Source: Lentisphaerota bacterium (GTDB lineage Bacteria > Verrucomicrobiota > Kiritimatiellia > RFP12 > UBA1067). Taken from it: 34,673 bases of DNA. Positions 15,057 through 25,637 of the stretch are shown here, piece after piece. The DNA lies in contig DUPH01000024.1 of NCBI GenBank assembly GCA_012838435.1, forward strand, positions 1 to 34,673, read 5' to 3'. Numbering within the stretch: position 1 is the first letter of the stretch; each line of letters begins with the position of its first letter. Below the pieces are notes generated by a model. That model worked only from the letters and a program-made list of their open reading frames with translations. It made no database searches and was not told the DNA's origin. Position numbers and translations under genes: made by a program.

Positions 15057-18000
15057 CTCGACGCCGATCTTGTAGAAGGCACCGCCAGCGGGCGGGTTAG
15101 GATCGACGAAGGTGTTCGTCGGATAGGTCGCCTCAACGGTGGCGATCGGCGTGAACGGCTGCGTCAGGCTGGTGGTGCGGTACACGATGTACCGGTCGCC
15201 CCAGTAGCTGTTCCACGTGAGCTTAAGACCGCCCGCCGCAGCGTCGAACGCGACCGCGAGCTGGATCGGGCTGATGGTGTAGGCCAGCGGAAGCTGGTTG
15301 TCACCCTCGCTCCACTCCTGCGTGACGTCGCCCATGTCGGCGTAGACGCGCACGTGGTGCGTACCGCGTGTCATGGCGGCGGTCAGGCCGCCCACTTCGA
15401 TGACGCGCACCTCGCCGGGTTGCATGACGCCAATCTCGACCGTCGCGTCAGGCGTCTCGCCGATAACCACAGGGTTGACGTGCGAGATGAAGATACCCGC
15501 ATAGCCGGCGTTCCCCGCGATCTGGCCGCGATTCTCGACGGTGAAGCGGATCGCGAAAACCTCGCCCGTGACCGTCGGGGCCGGGCCGATGAACTCAATG
15601 GCTGTGACGCCGAAGTCAGCACGCACATAAGGATTGCCAGCCTCGTCAACACCGCCGGGGACTGTGCCGGTGTCACCCGTGTCCGTTCCGGCACCTGTGT
15701 CGCCTGTACCCGTGTCACCGCCGACACCCGTAGCGGGTTCGGTTGTACCAGTATCACCCGTGTCGCCGGTACCGGTATCACCTGTACCAGTTCCAGCACC
15801 ACCGGTGTCGCCGGTAGCGCCAGCGTCCGCTTCACCCTCATCCACGTCGCCCACGGTCGCGCCAACGACAGGGCCAGTGCCACGGAAGATGACGATCTCG
15901 GAGTCGGTGTCCGTGACGGTGACATCGGTTATCGAGATTCCGGAAGCCGTGGCGGTGTTGGTCACAAAGCCTGCCAGGAAGTCGGCCGGTGTCAGCGTGT
16001 AGGTCGCCGTGAAGGTCGTCGAGTTGGTCTCGCCGGGCTGGAGCACGGCGATCGGTCCGCCGATCACTTCGACGAGCGGATCGTCGATGGTGATGTCGTG
16101 GAGCGGCACCCCGCCGTCATTGATGACGGTGAAGGTGTACTCGATGGTCGCACCTTCGCCCTCGCCGAGGCAGTAGGCCCCGAAGCCGAAGTTGTGGAAC
16201 TCGAAGCCGCGCCCGGTCTCGACGTCGCCGCCGAAGATGGCAGAACCATCGATGGAACCGCCGTAGAGTTGGGCGGAGGCATACGGAGCCACGACAGAGC
16301 CTTCGTGCGTGAAGCTCTCCACGACGATGTTCGTCGCATCGACGTAGTTGAAGATCACGTGGCTTGAGTCGATGCCGCTGAGGCGCATCGCGCTATTCAC
16401 GATCGAAACATCGGTGCCGTAGATATTGACCAGTACGACAGAGTCAGCGGGTGCTTCGATGATGTAGTCGGATTGCGACATACTCCAATCCTCGGCACGC
16501 ACATGGAAGACGTTAAGCCAAGGATCAGCACCCGTCAGGTAACCGAAGTACTCCTGCGTGAAGTCATTCACCACCACGCCGCGCTCCTCAAGCGCAGCCA
16601 TCTCAGTGCTGCCCACCTCGACACGGGCGTAGAGATCGAGCCACGTCTCGCCGGTACCGTCACGCGACACGTTGCCGGAGGCGTCGAACGTGATGTTCGT
16701 CGCCTGGTAGACCACGTTGCCGTCGGACATGTAGCGCTCAGGGCCGTAGCGGGTGCCGCCGTAGACGATGTTGCCGTTGACACCGAAATAGCCGTCGTAG
16801 AGGTCACCGCCAACGATCAACATGTCGGTGGTGCCGTCGGTGTAGACGGGCAGCGGCATGCCGACGATGGGCTGGCCGACGCTGTAGCCGTCCGTGAAGC
16901 TGGCGGTGCCGCCAACCGCGAGGCGGTACTCGGTATCGCCGCCGGCAGCGTGGAAGTCGCCGAAGATGAACGCGTTGAAGTTCGTGGCGAAGTAGAGCCA
17001 TTCACAGGCGACGCCCGGCGCACCGGGGATGTAGCGACCTTCCTTGATGAGCTTGATCGAGGGATCGATGTTTTCGAAGACCTCGCCGAAGTCGTAGCGC
17101 ACGCCACGGTCACCAGCGTTCAGGGTGATCTCCGCAAGGATATCATCCAGAATGTCGGTGTTGGTGCCACGTGTCTCGCCGCCGACAGTCCCGAGGAGGT
17201 CGGTCGTTGAGATGTAACCATCAGGCTGCGTCTCGGTGATCGTGTAGACCCCCGGGAAGAGACCGGTGAAGTTGTAGTAGCCGTTCTCGTCGGTCGTCGT
17301 GGTCACGTTGACCGAGTTGCCGAGCGCGTCGGTTCCCGTGAGCGTGATCGTCACGCCGGGGATGCCCTTCTCGGTGTCGTTGAAGACCTTGTCGTAGTTT
17401 TCATCATGCCACACGTAGCCGCTGATCGAGGCAGGCGCGACAACGGGATCGGCCGCGTGGTCGTCCGTGTTGTCGGTGACCGTCACCTCGGTGGTAGACG
17501 TGGTGATAGCGGCGCGGTTGACGAGCAGTTTGCCGTACAGGGCGGCGAAGTCGTTCTCGGCGCGCGCCGTGACCGTGATCGTGCCGGTGACACCGGGCTC
17601 GAGTGTTCCGAGCGTCCAGAGCTGGACCTGACCGTGTGCGCTCGTAGGTGCTGGAGCGGCGCTGACGAAGGTCATGCCCTCAGGCAACGTATCGCTGACC
17701 ATGACATCTGCGGCGGCAAGGTTACCGTTGTTGCCGTAGGTCAGGGTGTAGACCGCCTCACCGCCAAGGCGCACAGTCGTGGGGCCGCTCTTCGCAATCC
17801 AGACGTTCGCGAGCTGCTTCACGACCACGGGGACGGAATCCTCATTGTTCGTGTAGTCAGTCTCCTGGCGATCATTGCCGATGCGCACCGTGTTGACAAG
17901 CGTCTGGTCGGAGACATCGGCGTTGACACGCGCAACGACCGTGACGACACCAGCGGCGTTCGGCGCAACATCGCCGAGGTTCCATGTATAGACATTGCCG

Positions 18001-19343
18001 GAGACCGCATCATACGCCGGCTCGGACGAGACGAAGGTCAGGCCCGTCGGCAGGATATCCTTAAGCACAGCATTGTCGGCGGGCCACGGCCCGTTGTTAC
18101 GCCACGCGAGCGTGAACGTCACAAGTTCGTTCGTCAAAGCGGCAACCGTGTCGGCCGTCTTTGTCACCTCGAGGTCGAGGGAACGGATCATGATGTCCGC
18201 CTCGTCCGAGTTGTTACTGAGATCGCTCTCGGGCGTGGAGGTGCTGATAAGAACCGTGTTGTTGATATCCGGCAGGACACCGGCCGCGACCGGATCATCG
18301 ACACGCACCGTGAAAGTGAACGACGCCCACGTACCGGTGTAGTAAGTCGCAAAGACCTTCTTGATTGTCGGTGCCGTGCTACCAGTGTAGGTCATCTTGA
18401 CAACGAGGTCCTGATAGTTGGGCGCAATCCCTGAAATATCCAGACCATCCAGCGGTAGCGGTGCCGGGATATCTGTGAACGTAGGCCCAAGGTCATAGAC
18501 AAAGTCGTCCCCGACCACACGTCCAATCGAGTACGCGAGGGTTGTGCCTGCAGGAATATCGGCCTCGGCCACGAACTTCTCCCACGCCACAACTTCATTC
18601 GAGGTGTAGAGTCTGCGCTCGACGACGCCTGCGCCACCGAAGCCGACCGACTGCGCGTTATTGGAGAGCGGCGTGAGACCCGGCATGACGACCCAGACCG
18701 CACCACCGGTTGCTTCCGTGGGCACACCTGAAATCAGGTCGCCTACCCCGTCGCCGTTGATGTCGGCAACTGCACTGCCGAACGTGCTGAAGTACGCAAC
18801 ACTTGGCATTTCCCCGGCAGGCATCCCGCCCTGGCCGTCTGCAAGCTTGGTAATCGCCTTGACCGTGCCGTCGGGATTCATGAGCGTCAGGAAGTAAACG
18901 ACACTTCTGGAACTCCCGGAGGTGGCCGGGGACCCACCCATCATGATATCCGTGACGCCATCGCCATCGACATCGCCAAGCACGCCAAGCGCCCTCACAA
19001 AACCATTGGCACCGAACGTCCCCGCCGGAATGCCGGACATGCCGTCGGCCAGCTTGACAACACGCTTGGCTGTACCGTCGGCGTTGAGCAGCATGACAAT
19101 CGCGCCACCGCCATTGACATTGTTAGTACCCGTGAGCCGAATGGAGCCAAGCAGGACATCGGGGACACCATCGCCATCAAAGTCACCCAGCGGGTAGGTG
19201 GTAATACCCGCCATTGCTTGGTATCCGCTGATGAAGCCCGCCGGCACGCCATTGTAGCCATTGGTCATGCGAACCGCGCGTTTGACGGTGAGGTCCGGAT
19301 TGAGCAGCGCAATGAAGCCCGCGCCCAAATAGTTATCCGCCAA
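15048..19343 (-). CDS. Giant surface protein, C-terminal segment (FG-GAP, DUF11, SdrD-B, choice-of-anchor A, CARDB)
   Basis: This 1431-codon frame has no credible ribosome-binding site; the apparent TTG start at 19343 lies inside an FG-GAP repeat. Residues 1-215 hold three FG-GAP repeats with Ca-binding DxDxDG loops ([30 protein letters not shown]). DUF11 domains follow at about 390-620, and an SdrD-B/Cna-B-like domain at 638-745 ([16 protein letters not shown]...[11 protein letters not shown]). A choice-of-anchor A domain covers 780-1055 (NAFIFGDF...LAVGGTASF...GGDLYDG). A Gly/Thr/Asp-rich linker ([13 protein letters not shown]) runs from 1171 to 1230 and a CARDB-like domain from 1240 to 1350. 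The C-terminus ([13 protein letters not shown]...FYKIGVELP) is a small beta-module with no recognisable sorting signal. Confidence 0.78.
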   Translation of the reverse strand: MADNYLGAGFIALLNPDLTVKRAVRMTNGYNGVPAGFISGYQAMAGITTYPLGDFDGDGVPDVLLGSIRLTGTNNVNGGGAIVMLLNADGTAKRVVKLADGMSGIPAGTFGANGFVRALGVLGDVDGDGVTDIMMGGSPATSGSSRSVVYFLTLMNPDGTVKAITKLADGQGGMPAGEMPSVAYFSTFGSAVADINGDGVGDLISGVPTEATGGAVWVVMPGLTPLSNNAQSVGFGGAGVVERRLYTSNEVVAWEKFVAEADIPAGTTLAYSIGRVVGDDFVYDLGPTFTDIPAPLPLDGLDISGIAPNYQDLVVKMTYTGSTAPTIKKVFATYYTGTWASFTFTVRVDDPVAAGVLPDINNTVLISTSTPESDLSNNSDEADIMIRSLDLEVTKTADTVAALTNELVTFTLAWRNNGPWPADNAVLKDILPTGLTFVSSEPAYDAVSGNVYTWNLGDVAPNAAGVVTVVARVNADVSDQTLVNTVRIGNDRQETDYTNNEDSVPVVVKQLANVWIAKSGPTTVRLGGEAVYTLTYGNNGNLAAADVMVSDTLPEGMTFVSAAPAPTSAHGQVQLWTLGTLEPGVTGTITVTARAENDFAALYGKLLVNRAAITTSTTEVTVTDNTDDHAADPVVAPASISGYVWHDENYDKVFNDTEKGIPGVTITLTGTDALGNSVNVTTTTDENGYYNFTGLFPGVYTITETQPDGYISTTDLLGTVGGETRGTNTDILDDILAEITLNAGDRGVRYDFGEVFENIDPSIKLIKEGRYIPGAPGVACEWLYFATNFNAFIFGDFHAAGGDTEYRLAVGGTASFTDGYSVGQPIVGMPLPVYTDGTTDMLIVGGDLYDGYFGVNGNIVYGGTRYGPERYMSDGNVVYQATNITFDASGNVSRDGTGETWLDLYARVEVGSTEMAALEERGVVVNDFTQEYFGYLTGADPWLNVFHVRAEDWSMSQSDYIIEAPADSVVLVNIYGTDVSIVNSAMRLSGIDSSHVIFNYVDATNIVVESFTHEGSVVAPYASAQLYGGSIDGSAIFGGDVETGRGFEFHNFGFGAYCLGEGEGATIEYTFTVINDGGVPLHDITIDDPLVEVIGGPIAVLQPGETNSTTFTATYTLTPADFLAGFVTNTATASGISITDVTVTDTDSEIVIFRGTGPVVGATVGDVDEGEADAGATGDTGGAGTGTGDTGTGDTGDTGTTEPATGVGGDTGTGDTGAGTDTGDTGTVPGGVDEAGNPYVRADFGVTAIEFIGPAPTVTGEVFAIRFTVENRGQIAGNAGYAGIFISHVNPVVIGETPDATVEIGVMQPGEVRVIEVGGLTAAMTRGTHHVRVYADMGDVTQEWSEGDNQLPLAYTISPIQLAVAFDAAAGGLKLTWNSYWGDRYIVYRTTSLTQPFTPIATVEATYPTNTFVDPNPPAGGAFYKIGVELP

Positions 19344-22300
19344 TGCACCTCGATGAAGATGTCTTGAACGCCATTGCCGTCAACATCGCCAATGGGCGTC
19401 GCTCCGGTCCAATTCTTGCCCAGAGCCGTAAATTCCGGCGTACCCGGGATACCATTCACACCCGGCCGGTAATTGATGGCGCGTTTGACCGTGCCGTCGG
19501 CATTCAACAGCAACAGGAAGACATTCAGGCGGCTTTGGTTTCCAATGAAAACGTCGGGCACCCCGTCGCCATCCATGTCCGTGCCACCACAAATCTTGTA
19601 ACCCGCCTGATCCGAGGACGTGAAGAACCCTGCCGGAACGCCATTCATGCCGTTCTGTATCTTGACGGTCGACTTTGCCGTGCCGTCACTGTTCAGCAGA
19701 ATGACATAGGCTCCGCCAGGGGCTGTTTGCCGGGCAAGAATCACATCCGGCACGCCGTCGCCATCGACATCGCCGAGGCCGGAGGCGTAAATGCCGACTT
19801 GCTCGTTGGCGGCAAACGTCCCCGAAGGAATGCCGTTCCGGCCATTGGCAAGCTCCACCGCCGACTGGACGGTGCCGTCGGAATTCATCATGAGCACCCA
19901 GGCGCCGCCCGAATTAAAAGCCCCGTCGTCGTTGTACACTGCACCGATCAACAGGTCGGGCACGCCGTCGCCGTTGACATCGCCAATCGCTACAACAGAA
20001 CTGCCGAAATAGTCTCCAGACATGAGGCTGCCCGCAGGCAGGCCGCCCTTGTCATTGGCGATCTTGACCGCTCCCATCGCGCCGTAATCGCCTATGACTG
20101 CCTTGTTGATGCTGGGGCCGAGGTCACCAAGAAGAACATCGAAGCTCCGCGCGCCCGCGCCCGCTTCCGGATAGTAGACGACCGTGCTGCCATCAGGATT
20201 ATTTATCGAGACAAGCGTTGTGCCTTCGGGGACGATCTCGGAGATGACCGTGTCTCTCGCCACCGCATTACCGAGGTTATTGTACTCGATGGTATATTTC
20301 AGGAAATTGCCGCTCTCGGTCCAGTCGGAGTCACCTGTCCTGGCGTCAACCACGGACTTGCGCACGGCAACGTCAGCCCGGTAAACCACGGTTTCCGTGC
20401 TGTCAGTGTTGTTGTCCAGATACTCCTCAGCAGGCTCCGAATCGTTACGGTTGCGGATGGTGACGGTCGCGGTATTGACGATAGGCGTCCCGCAGGGGAC
20501 GTCAAGCGCCACCGTGGCCGCGAATGTGATGGTCTGCTTCTGACCGGGGAGGATGCCGACATTACGGTAGTAATTGGCACTGGTTACATCCGCCGATCCG
20601 AAGAACCACGCAACGCCATTGGTCGTGACCACACGCGTCAGCGGAACGGACGTGGTGATCTCATGACCGTCGGCATCGATCGGCAGCACCGGCTCGCCTT
20701 CGGCGTTGACGAGTGCGAGGATGCCTGCGGCACCGTCATCCGTGAGTTCCAGGCTGGCGGGCAGGACGTCTTTGACTTCAATGCCGTAAGCGATCTCCGT
20801 GCCGACATTCTCGACAACGATCTCATAAACGATCTCCTCGCCGGGAACAAGTCCGGGGGTGTCGCCTTCAGTGGAACCGGTCTTCGTCAGCGCCACATCA
20901 CTGGCGGGCGTACGGACGGTGTGCTCGTCGGCATTATTATCCGGGTTCTGATCCTTGCCGGAGACGAATATCTCGACGAAGTTGTTCAGCGCCGTACCTG
21001 GCGGAAGCGCCGCGGCACCTGTCGGCGGCGTAGCAATCACCGTCACGGCGATGCTATAAGGGCCAGCCGAGCCGGGCAACGTACCGACCAGCCAAGCGAT
21101 GTGTTGCACCGGAACGACGGGCTCTTCCGTCCAGCCGCCCGAAAGCGGATCGGCAGGGTCGAACGGGGGCACAGTGGCGCTACTGCCGGAGTGGTAGTAG
21201 GCGGTCACAGCCGCAGGGCCGTCGGCCCGCTGCTCGACGAAAGTGACATCAACCAGACCGTCGCCATCGGCATCGGGCAGGCTATCGATGATGTACACGT
21301 TCTCGCCCGCCTGACGGGTGGCGTTGTAATAGGTCAGATTCCAGTCAAAGCGGTCGCCGGACTGCACGATGGCGGGACCGTCCTTGACGATGGCTGGATC
21401 TGGATACGGCGTATCGACCGAGGCCTCGTCATCGTTGGGCTCGGTGCCGTCCTCGGGCGTAACGGTGCTGACCGTGACACTGTTGGGCAGGTGCGTTCCG
21501 GGGGCGACCGTCGAAGCGACGACGCCCTTGTACTGGATCACGACGTCGCCGGAGAGCCCGGGCAACACACCAGGAAGCAGCCCGGCCTTGGTCAGGGCGT
21601 TCGAGTTGGCCACGCTCCAGGTCAGAGCACCGTCAGAGACGACAGGCTGGCCGATGGTGTAGCCGGACGTGAGCATGACGGTAGACCCCTCGACGTAGCT
21701 GATGCCCGTCGGGAACTGGTCGGTGATAACGAGGTCGCGCGCGGCCATCTGGCCGGAGTTGGCGACGATGAGGTTGTAAGTCACCGTATCGCCCGCCACG
21801 GGGAACTCCGGCGAAGCAACCTTGCGCACGCGCAGTTCGGCGTTGCGCACCAGCACCAGATCCTCGTCGGACGAAGTCGTGGTGTCACTGCCGGCCGTCG
21901 CCGTACCGGTAACACGGTTGAGCAACTCGGCGTTGGTCTTCAGATCGTTCTTGGCGCGGACCGTGATCTTGAGTGTGCCACCCTCCCGCGAGCGTAGCTT
22001 GGCACCTTCGCCACGGTAGCCGTTATTACCGCTGATGTTGAAAACGATGCGCGTGTTGCCTTCGGAAGTCGTCTCAACAACGGAGGGCACGACCTGACCG
22101 CTGTTGTTTGCCGGTGCGCCGTTGGCCAGCGCGGCCGCGTTCCACGCATGGGTCGCGGAGAGGAACTCGGCGCCCTGAGGCAACGTGTCCACGATCGTCA
22201 CCACATCGTCATCCATGCCGGAGTTGTTGTAGTAGGTGACGATCCAAGAGAAGGTGTCGCCCCGGCTGACGACGTCCGGGCCTGTCTTCTCGACGAGGAT

Positions 22301-24205
22301 GCCCGGCGCGTTCTTGATGGTCGTCACGACCTCATTGCCAATGGCTTGCAACAACTCGGAGGAAAAGACGCCGGTCGTATTGAAGATCTGGACGCCCTCG
22401 GGGGAACCTTCGGTGCCCAGTCCGGGGCCATCGAGGTCGTTCTTGACACGCATGCCGACGACGCTCGTGCCGCCGACGGGGTAGAGCTTCAAATCACCGA
22501 TCTCGCGGTCCATCTCCCAGGCCACCCAGCGGGTCTGCTCGCCGAAGGGGCTGGTCCAGACGTCGCCGTTCTTGGTACCGGGGGCAAAGTTGGCGGCGAT
22601 CGTCGCGCCGTTGATCGGCGTCATGGGGGTCAGGAACGACGGCGGAATGTTGTCGGTGGCGGAGAACCAGACACGCTCGCCGTTGGGGCCGGTGGCGTGC
22701 ACCAGCACCATCTCGTCGGGGATGCGGTCCACCACGAAGGTGCCGCGCGAAGGCGCGTCGCCCGTGTTGTAGAGCGCCAGCTCGTAGTCGAGGGTGCCGC
22801 CGGAGGGGATCAGGTCGAGCACGTCGTTCTTATGCACCTTCAGGCTGGGTGCGAAGCGCACAACGGCCGAGGCGACGTCGGAGGCCGGGCCGGGCGAGCA
22901 ACGCGCCGTGGCCGTGGCCGTCGAAGAGAAGGTAAGCTGCTGGCCGAAGACCAGCCCGCCGCTGACGGAGGCCTTGAGCGTCGCGGGAGCCGTGGCTCCA
23001 GGAGCGAGGTTGCCCATCTCGAGCACAAGACGCCCATTCTCGGGGTCGAACTCGACGATCGAGGCCGGTGAGACACTGTCAAAGGAGATGTGCTGGCGCA
23101 CGCCGTTGACGTTGGCGCTGGGCCAACGGATCTCAAGCAGCACGTCCTCGGCCATGGCGGTACCGCGGTTCATCACGGTCACGGTGTAGGCGAGCTGTCC
23201 GGGCTTCTCAAGCACGGAGGGCGCCACCTTGCCAGGAGCGGAGAAGGCCAACTTGGGCTTATCGACTGAGACGCGCGTCGTCTCGTCGTTGGTGGCGCGC
23301 AGGGTAGCGGCCATCTTGGTACCACCGGCCAACGGCGTGTAGCCGAACGCGTTGAAGATACCACGGTTAGTGATCAGCTTGTCGATGCAGGGCGTAGGTT
23401 CAAGCAGCGTCGGGCTGACCGTCACGTCGAAGTAGCCGACTGCGGAGCGCGGCGCGCCATCGATCCAGCCGGCCGCGCCGGGCTCAGAAAAACGGGAATT
23501 AACGGCGGGGATATAGAACGCCACCCATTTGACGTCGGCGGGGTTCGCGGGCAGCTCCGTGCTCCAGAAATCGCCACCATCGACGTCAATATCGGCGGGC
23601 GCGTTGGCCGGACCGTAGGCGGGCGGCGCGCTCACGTCGCCGGTGTCCACCGTGGAGTAGAAGATGACCGCGTTGGTCTGGAGCCACGGGTCGGTGAACC
23701 ACGCGCTCTTGAACGTGGTGCCTGCGGGCACCATGTCGACGAAAATCAGGTCGTTGAGCGCCACCATGCCGGAGTTATGGACGGCCAGGCCGTACGGGAA
23801 GGAGGCGCCGGGCTTGACAAAGAGTTCGCGGTCGTCCTCGCCAGCGGTGATACCGAAGTAGGAATCGAGGTTGTCGCCCTTGGCGAAGATGCCGTAGGGC
23901 GTCTCGTCCACGGGCCATGAGACCTTAAGGGAACTAGAAATGGGATCGGTATAGATGGAGTCAAGCCACACGGTATTGATATAGCTGCCGATACCGGGCA
24001 GCGGCGGCGTGTCGAGCAACCGCACACCGAAGGAACCGGTGAAGGTGGCGCCGGGGGTGAGCGTCGGGTAGTTCGTCCAGACCACCGCCGGGAAGGGCTC
24101 GCCGCCGGCCGGCGGCGTGTAGGCGGGTACATAAAAGCCACCTGCGGGCGAGATGTCCACCACCGGGATGTCTGTCCCGCCAAGATTGGGATCGATCTTA
24201 CCCAT
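19265..24205 (-). CDS. Giant surface protein, central segment (DUF11 array and FG-GAP repeats)
   Basis: This 1646-codon frame begins with [10 protein letters not shown] but has no independent ribosome-binding site and no signal peptide. Residues 1-1370 are a series of beta-sandwich domains of the DUF11 type, recognised by recurring phrases such as [31 protein letters not shown] and [11 protein letters not shown]. Each is followed by a conserved NNxDExS-like end. Residues about 1385-1625 hold four FG-GAP repeats with [30 protein letters not shown] and [10 protein letters not shown]. After the fourth, the frame leaves the family ([14 protein letters not shown]...), showing a frameshift near 19345. 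The true continuation is the next frame from 19343 onward. Confidence 0.78.
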   Translation of the reverse strand: MGKIDPNLGGTDIPVVDISPAGGFYVPAYTPPAGGEPFPAVVWTNYPTLTPGATFTGSFGVRLLDTPPLPGIGSYINTVWLDSIYTDPISSSLKVSWPVDETPYGIFAKGDNLDSYFGITAGEDDRELFVKPGASFPYGLAVHNSGMVALNDLIFVDMVPAGTTFKSAWFTDPWLQTNAVIFYSTVDTGDVSAPPAYGPANAPADIDVDGGDFWSTELPANPADVKWVAFYIPAVNSRFSEPGAAGWIDGAPRSAVGYFDVTVSPTLLEPTPCIDKLITNRGIFNAFGYTPLAGGTKMAATLRATNDETTRVSVDKPKLAFSAPGKVAPSVLEKPGQLAYTVTVMNRGTAMAEDVLLEIRWPSANVNGVRQHISFDSVSPASIVEFDPENGRLVLEMGNLAPGATAPATLKASVSGGLVFGQQLTFSSTATATARCSPGPASDVASAVVRFAPSLKVHKNDVLDLIPSGGTLDYELALYNTGDAPSRGTFVVDRIPDEMVLVHATGPNGERVWFSATDNIPPSFLTPMTPINGATIAANFAPGTKNGDVWTSPFGEQTRWVAWEMDREIGDLKLYPVGGTSVVGMRVKNDLDGPGLGTEGSPEGVQIFNTTGVFSSELLQAIGNEVVTTIKNAPGILVEKTGPDVVSRGDTFSWIVTYYNNSGMDDDVVTIVDTLPQGAEFLSATHAWNAAALANGAPANNSGQVVPSVVETTSEGNTRIVFNISGNNGYRGEGAKLRSREGGTLKITVRAKNDLKTNAELLNRVTGTATAGSDTTTSSDEDLVLVRNAELRVRKVASPEFPVAGDTVTYNLIVANSGQMAARDLVITDQFPTGISYVEGSTVMLTSGYTIGQPVVSDGALTWSVANSNALTKAGLLPGVLPGLSGDVVIQYKGVVASTVAPGTHLPNSVTVSTVTPEDGTEPNDDEASVDTPYPDPAIVKDGPAIVQSGDRFDWNLTYYNATRQAGENVYIIDSLPDADGDGLVDVTFVEQRADGPAAVTAYYHSGSSATVPPFDPADPLSGGWTEEPVVPVQHIAWLVGTLPGSAGPYSIAVTVIATPPTGAAALPPGTALNNFVEIFVSGKDQNPDNNADEHTVRTPASDVALTKTGSTEGDTPGLVPGEEIVYEIVVENVGTEIAYGIEVKDVLPASLELTDDGAAGILALVNAEGEPVLPIDADGHEITTSVPLTRVVTTNGVAWFFGSADVTSANYYRNVGILPGQKQTITFAATVALDVPCGTPIVNTATVTIRNRNDSEPAEEYLDNNTDSTETVVYRADVAVRKSVVDARTGDSDWTESGNFLKYTIEYNNLGNAVARDTVISEIVPEGTTLVSINNPDGSTVVYYPEAGAGARSFDVLLGDLGPSINKAVIGDYGAMGAVKIANDKGGLPAGSLMSGDYFGSSVVAIGDVNGDGVPDLLIGAVYNDDGAFNSGGAWVLMMNSDGTVQSAVELANGRNGIPSGTFAANEQVGIYASGLGDVDGDGVPDVILARQTAPGGAYVILLNSDGTAKSTVKIQNGMNGVPAGFFTSSDQAGYKICGGTDMDGDGVPDVFIGNQSRLNVFLLLLNADGTVKRAINYRPGVNGIPGTPEFTALGKNWTGATPIGDVDGNGVQDIFIEVHWRITIWARASLRCSIRTSPSNARFA

Positions 24206-24816
24206 GAGGTCGGAGAGAGGTTGTCATAGACAACGACGCCGTACATCGTCTCGCGGCCCTCGCTGACGTAGCTATTGCGGGCCTCAAGGGTGAAGCGGTT
24301 GACCGTGCCGGGGAAGGTGTAGTTGCCGGAGGCGAGCGTGTAGATGCCCGCGCCCGTGCGCTTGGTCACGCCGGGGGCGGGAACACTCTTGATCAGCGTA
24401 TTGACTGTGGCGGATTTCACCGTGTCGGCGTTGGCGGCCGACGCAGTGGCGCTATTGGCGGTCTTGGAATCGTTGAGCGTGCCGTTCTTCGTGCGGACCG
24501 CGAACCAGAGCGTGTCGGTCGTGCCCTCGGGCTTGGTGCCGAGGTCCCAGTAGACGCTACGGGCGGGGATCTCCACGCCGTGTACCGTTACCGGCACCGC
24601 CGTGTAGGTGCCGCCCTGCGAAGCTTCAACAAAGGAGACATCATCGTTCTGGCCGTGCTCGGCCGGGTAGGTCATCGTGCCGTCAGCCTTGAGCGGCAGT
24701 TTATCCCAGACGACGAGGTTCTTGGCCTCAACATAGCTAACCGAATAACGGATGCGGTAGACGATGCGCTGGCCCGCCAGCACCGACTCGGGAGCCGATT
24801 TGTCGAGCAGCAACAC
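23746..24816 (-). CDS. Giant surface protein, second segment (after the in-frame TGA)
   Basis: The frame continues that of the N-terminal piece directly after a TGA; its apparent GTG start at 24816 has no ribosome-binding site. Residues up to about 200 (LLLDKSAPESVLAGQRIVYR..., ...ETMYGVVVYDNLS) are DUF11-like. Beyond position 24214 the translation turns into Arg/Ser/Pro-rich shadow sequence. Only 24214-24828 is therefore meaningful. The sense continuation is the frame that contains DLMGKIDPN. Confidence 0.65.
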   Translation of the reverse strand: MLLLDKSAPESVLAGQRIVYRIRYSVSYVEAKNLVVWDKLPLKADGTMTYPAEHGQNDDVSFVEASQGGTYTAVPVTVHGVEIPARSVYWDLGTKPEGTTDTLWFAVRTKNGTLNDSKTANSATASAANADTVKSATVNTLIKSVPAPGVTKRTGAGIYTLASGNYTFPGTVNRFTLEARNSYVSEGRETMYGVVVYDNLSPTSWVRSIPILAGQTSRWWTSRPQVAFMYPPTRRRPAASPSRRWSGRTTRRSPPAPPSPVPSVCGCSTRRRCPVSAAISIPCGLTPSIPIPFLVPLRSHGPWTRRPTASSPRATTSIPTSVSPLARTTANSLSSPAPPSRTAWPSITPAWWRSTT

Positions 24817-24828
24817 AGAAACCGGGGT

Positions 24829-25320
24829 TCAGGAGACCGCAAGGTCAGAGACCATCGGCGACACAACACCTTCATTAAGGGCCACGATGACCGCCAATTC
24901 CGGGTGCGCCACGGGATCAATCTCCGCCAGCGATACCTCGCCGTCGTAGTCGACAGGGCCGAGGACGGTCGCGCGGGTGAGCGCATTGATCACGCTAACC
25001 CGAACATCGGCAGGAGCCGACCAAGTACCGGAGAGCTTGAGCGTCCCCCAAGCGCCGAAGCTCGGCGGCTTGATGCGCACCGTCTCGTAATTGCCCGAGG
25101 TCTGGCCCGCGATCAGCTTGACGACGCCGGAGGCGGAGACGACGGTCGTTCCGGAGGTGGTGCGCACGCCCAGATTGTCATTGTACGTGTCCGTCCATGT
25201 GCCAGCATTGTTGTCGATGACCGGCGCGGCTATAGCGGCGCCGCCTAATGACAGAACCGCGGTCAGCGTAGCGAGCAAGCTGAAACCGCGGCAGATGAAA
25301 CCCTTGGTCATTGCATGCAC
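24829..25320 (-). CDS. Giant surface protein, N-terminal segment with signal peptide
   Basis: This 163-codon frame starts at GTG 25320 (AAAGGGAC stands 8 bp upstream) or at ATG 25311, nine bases later. MTKGFICRGFSLLATLTAVL and ending AAIAA is a Sec signal peptide, so the product is exported. The mature part (TWTDTYNDNLGVRTTSGTTV...) is a beta-rich domain. It ends at TGA 24829, after which the same frame carries on with a DUF11 domain (LLLDKSAPESVL). If the TGA is real, the cell would make only a 150-residue secreted fragment. Confidence 0.7.
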   Translation of the reverse strand: MHAMTKGFICRGFSLLATLTAVLSLGGAAIAAPVIDNNAGTWTDTYNDNLGVRTTSGTTVVSASGVVKLIAGQTSGNYETVRIKPPSFGAWGTLKLSGTWSAPADVRVSVINALTRATVLGPVDYDGEVSLAEIDPVAHPELAVIVALNEGVVSPMVSDLAVS

Positions 25321-25326
25321 TATCGT

Positions 25327-25480
25327 CGTCCCTTTCTAAGCTACCGGGGTACATCCCACCCATACCGCGACCGCACGTCCGCAACAAGCGGGATGGCATT
25401 ACCACAGCACCTGAAAATTGATACACTCCGGGCGTGCCAGTAAGGTTTACATGAAAACAAAACCTTTTCCGCCCTCGAAT
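25327..25480 (-). promoter_or_regulatory. Structured 5' leader of the giant gene
   Basis: The predicted transcript has about 160 nt before the start codon. It can form a first hairpin at 25430-25474 (inner stem AAGGTTT / AAACCTT, outer stem GGGCG / CGCCC). A second can form between 25352-25357 and 25390-25395 (CATCCC / GGGATG). I do not recognise a known riboswitch class. Confidence 0.4.
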
Positions 25481-25487
25481 GCGACAT

Positions 25488-25517
25488 TTTATAGCCGATT
25501 TTACCCCCAGAAGTCAA
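25488..25517 (-). promoter_or_regulatory. Sigma-70-like promoter of the giant gene
   Basis: On the minus strand, TTGACT (25512-25517) and TATAAA (25488-25493) are 18 bp apart, each matching five of six consensus positions. Transcription would start near 25481. Confidence 0.6.
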
Positions 25518-25554
25518 GTGAAGTCCCGGATTTCCTAAATTTTCACACTCACTC

Positions 25555-25583
25555 TTGACCAACAACCATCCATGTGTTACGTT
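25555..25583 (+). promoter_or_regulatory. Candidate promoter of the TonB-receptor locus
   Basis: TTGACC (25555-25560) is five of six for a -35 box. After 17 bp comes TACGTT (25578-25583), a weak -10 box that overlaps a palindrome. The weak -10 box makes this a moderate call. Confidence 0.4.
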
Positions 25584-25600
25584 TTTACAAATCGTAACAC
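25574..25600. promoter_or_regulatory. Operator-like palindrome upstream of the TonB receptor
   Basis: GTGTTACG (25574-25581) and CGTAACAC (25593-25600) form a perfect 8-bp inverted repeat with an 11-bp AT-rich centre. It covers the predicted -10 box and start site of the receptor gene, the expected place for a repressor. The half-site does not let me name the regulator. Confidence 0.5.
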
Positions 25601-25637
25601 CAGCAACTTCACAGTAAGCCATGCGAGGGTAGATCAC

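Larger units (their letters stand above)
15048..25320 (-). pseudogene. Giant DUF11/FG-GAP surface-protein locus, interrupted by a TGA and two frameshifts
   Basis: Four consecutive minus-strand frames fit together as one gene of about 3,424 codons. The first and second frames are the same frame separated only by TGA at 24829-24831. The second and third join if two bases are removed (or one added) in an AG/CT tract at 24213-24219. The third and fourth join if one base is added near 19341-19350. Domain order then reads: signal peptide, DUF11-type beta-sandwich repeats, seven FG-GAP repeats, more DUF11, SdrD-B, choice-of-anchor A, Gly-Thr-Asp linker, CARDB, C-terminal module. A promoter precedes it and a terminator follows it. 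It may be a decaying gene, an assembly with errors, or a phase-variable gene. The four pieces are also listed separately. Confidence 0.72.

Noticed and set aside
15640-15850. DNA-level repeat in the giant gene as a mobile or minisatellite element
   Set aside because: It encodes the Gly/Thr/Asp-rich linker in the correct frame, so low-complexity coding explains it.
19343-21997. 884-codon plus-strand frame opposite the giant gene
   Set aside because: It is antisense to DUF11 and FG-GAP domains and has the Arg/His/Asp composition typical of shadow translation.
24829-24831. In-frame TGA as selenocysteine or reassigned codon
   Set aside because: TGA ends several other genes here (rpoA, rnhB, TonB receptor), the residue context is not that of a selenoprotein, and no obvious SECIS hairpin follows.
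25321-25637. Cobalamin riboswitch upstream of the TonB receptor
   Set aside because: No B12-box (GCCACTG-like) or other conserved core was found in the short region before the receptor gene.
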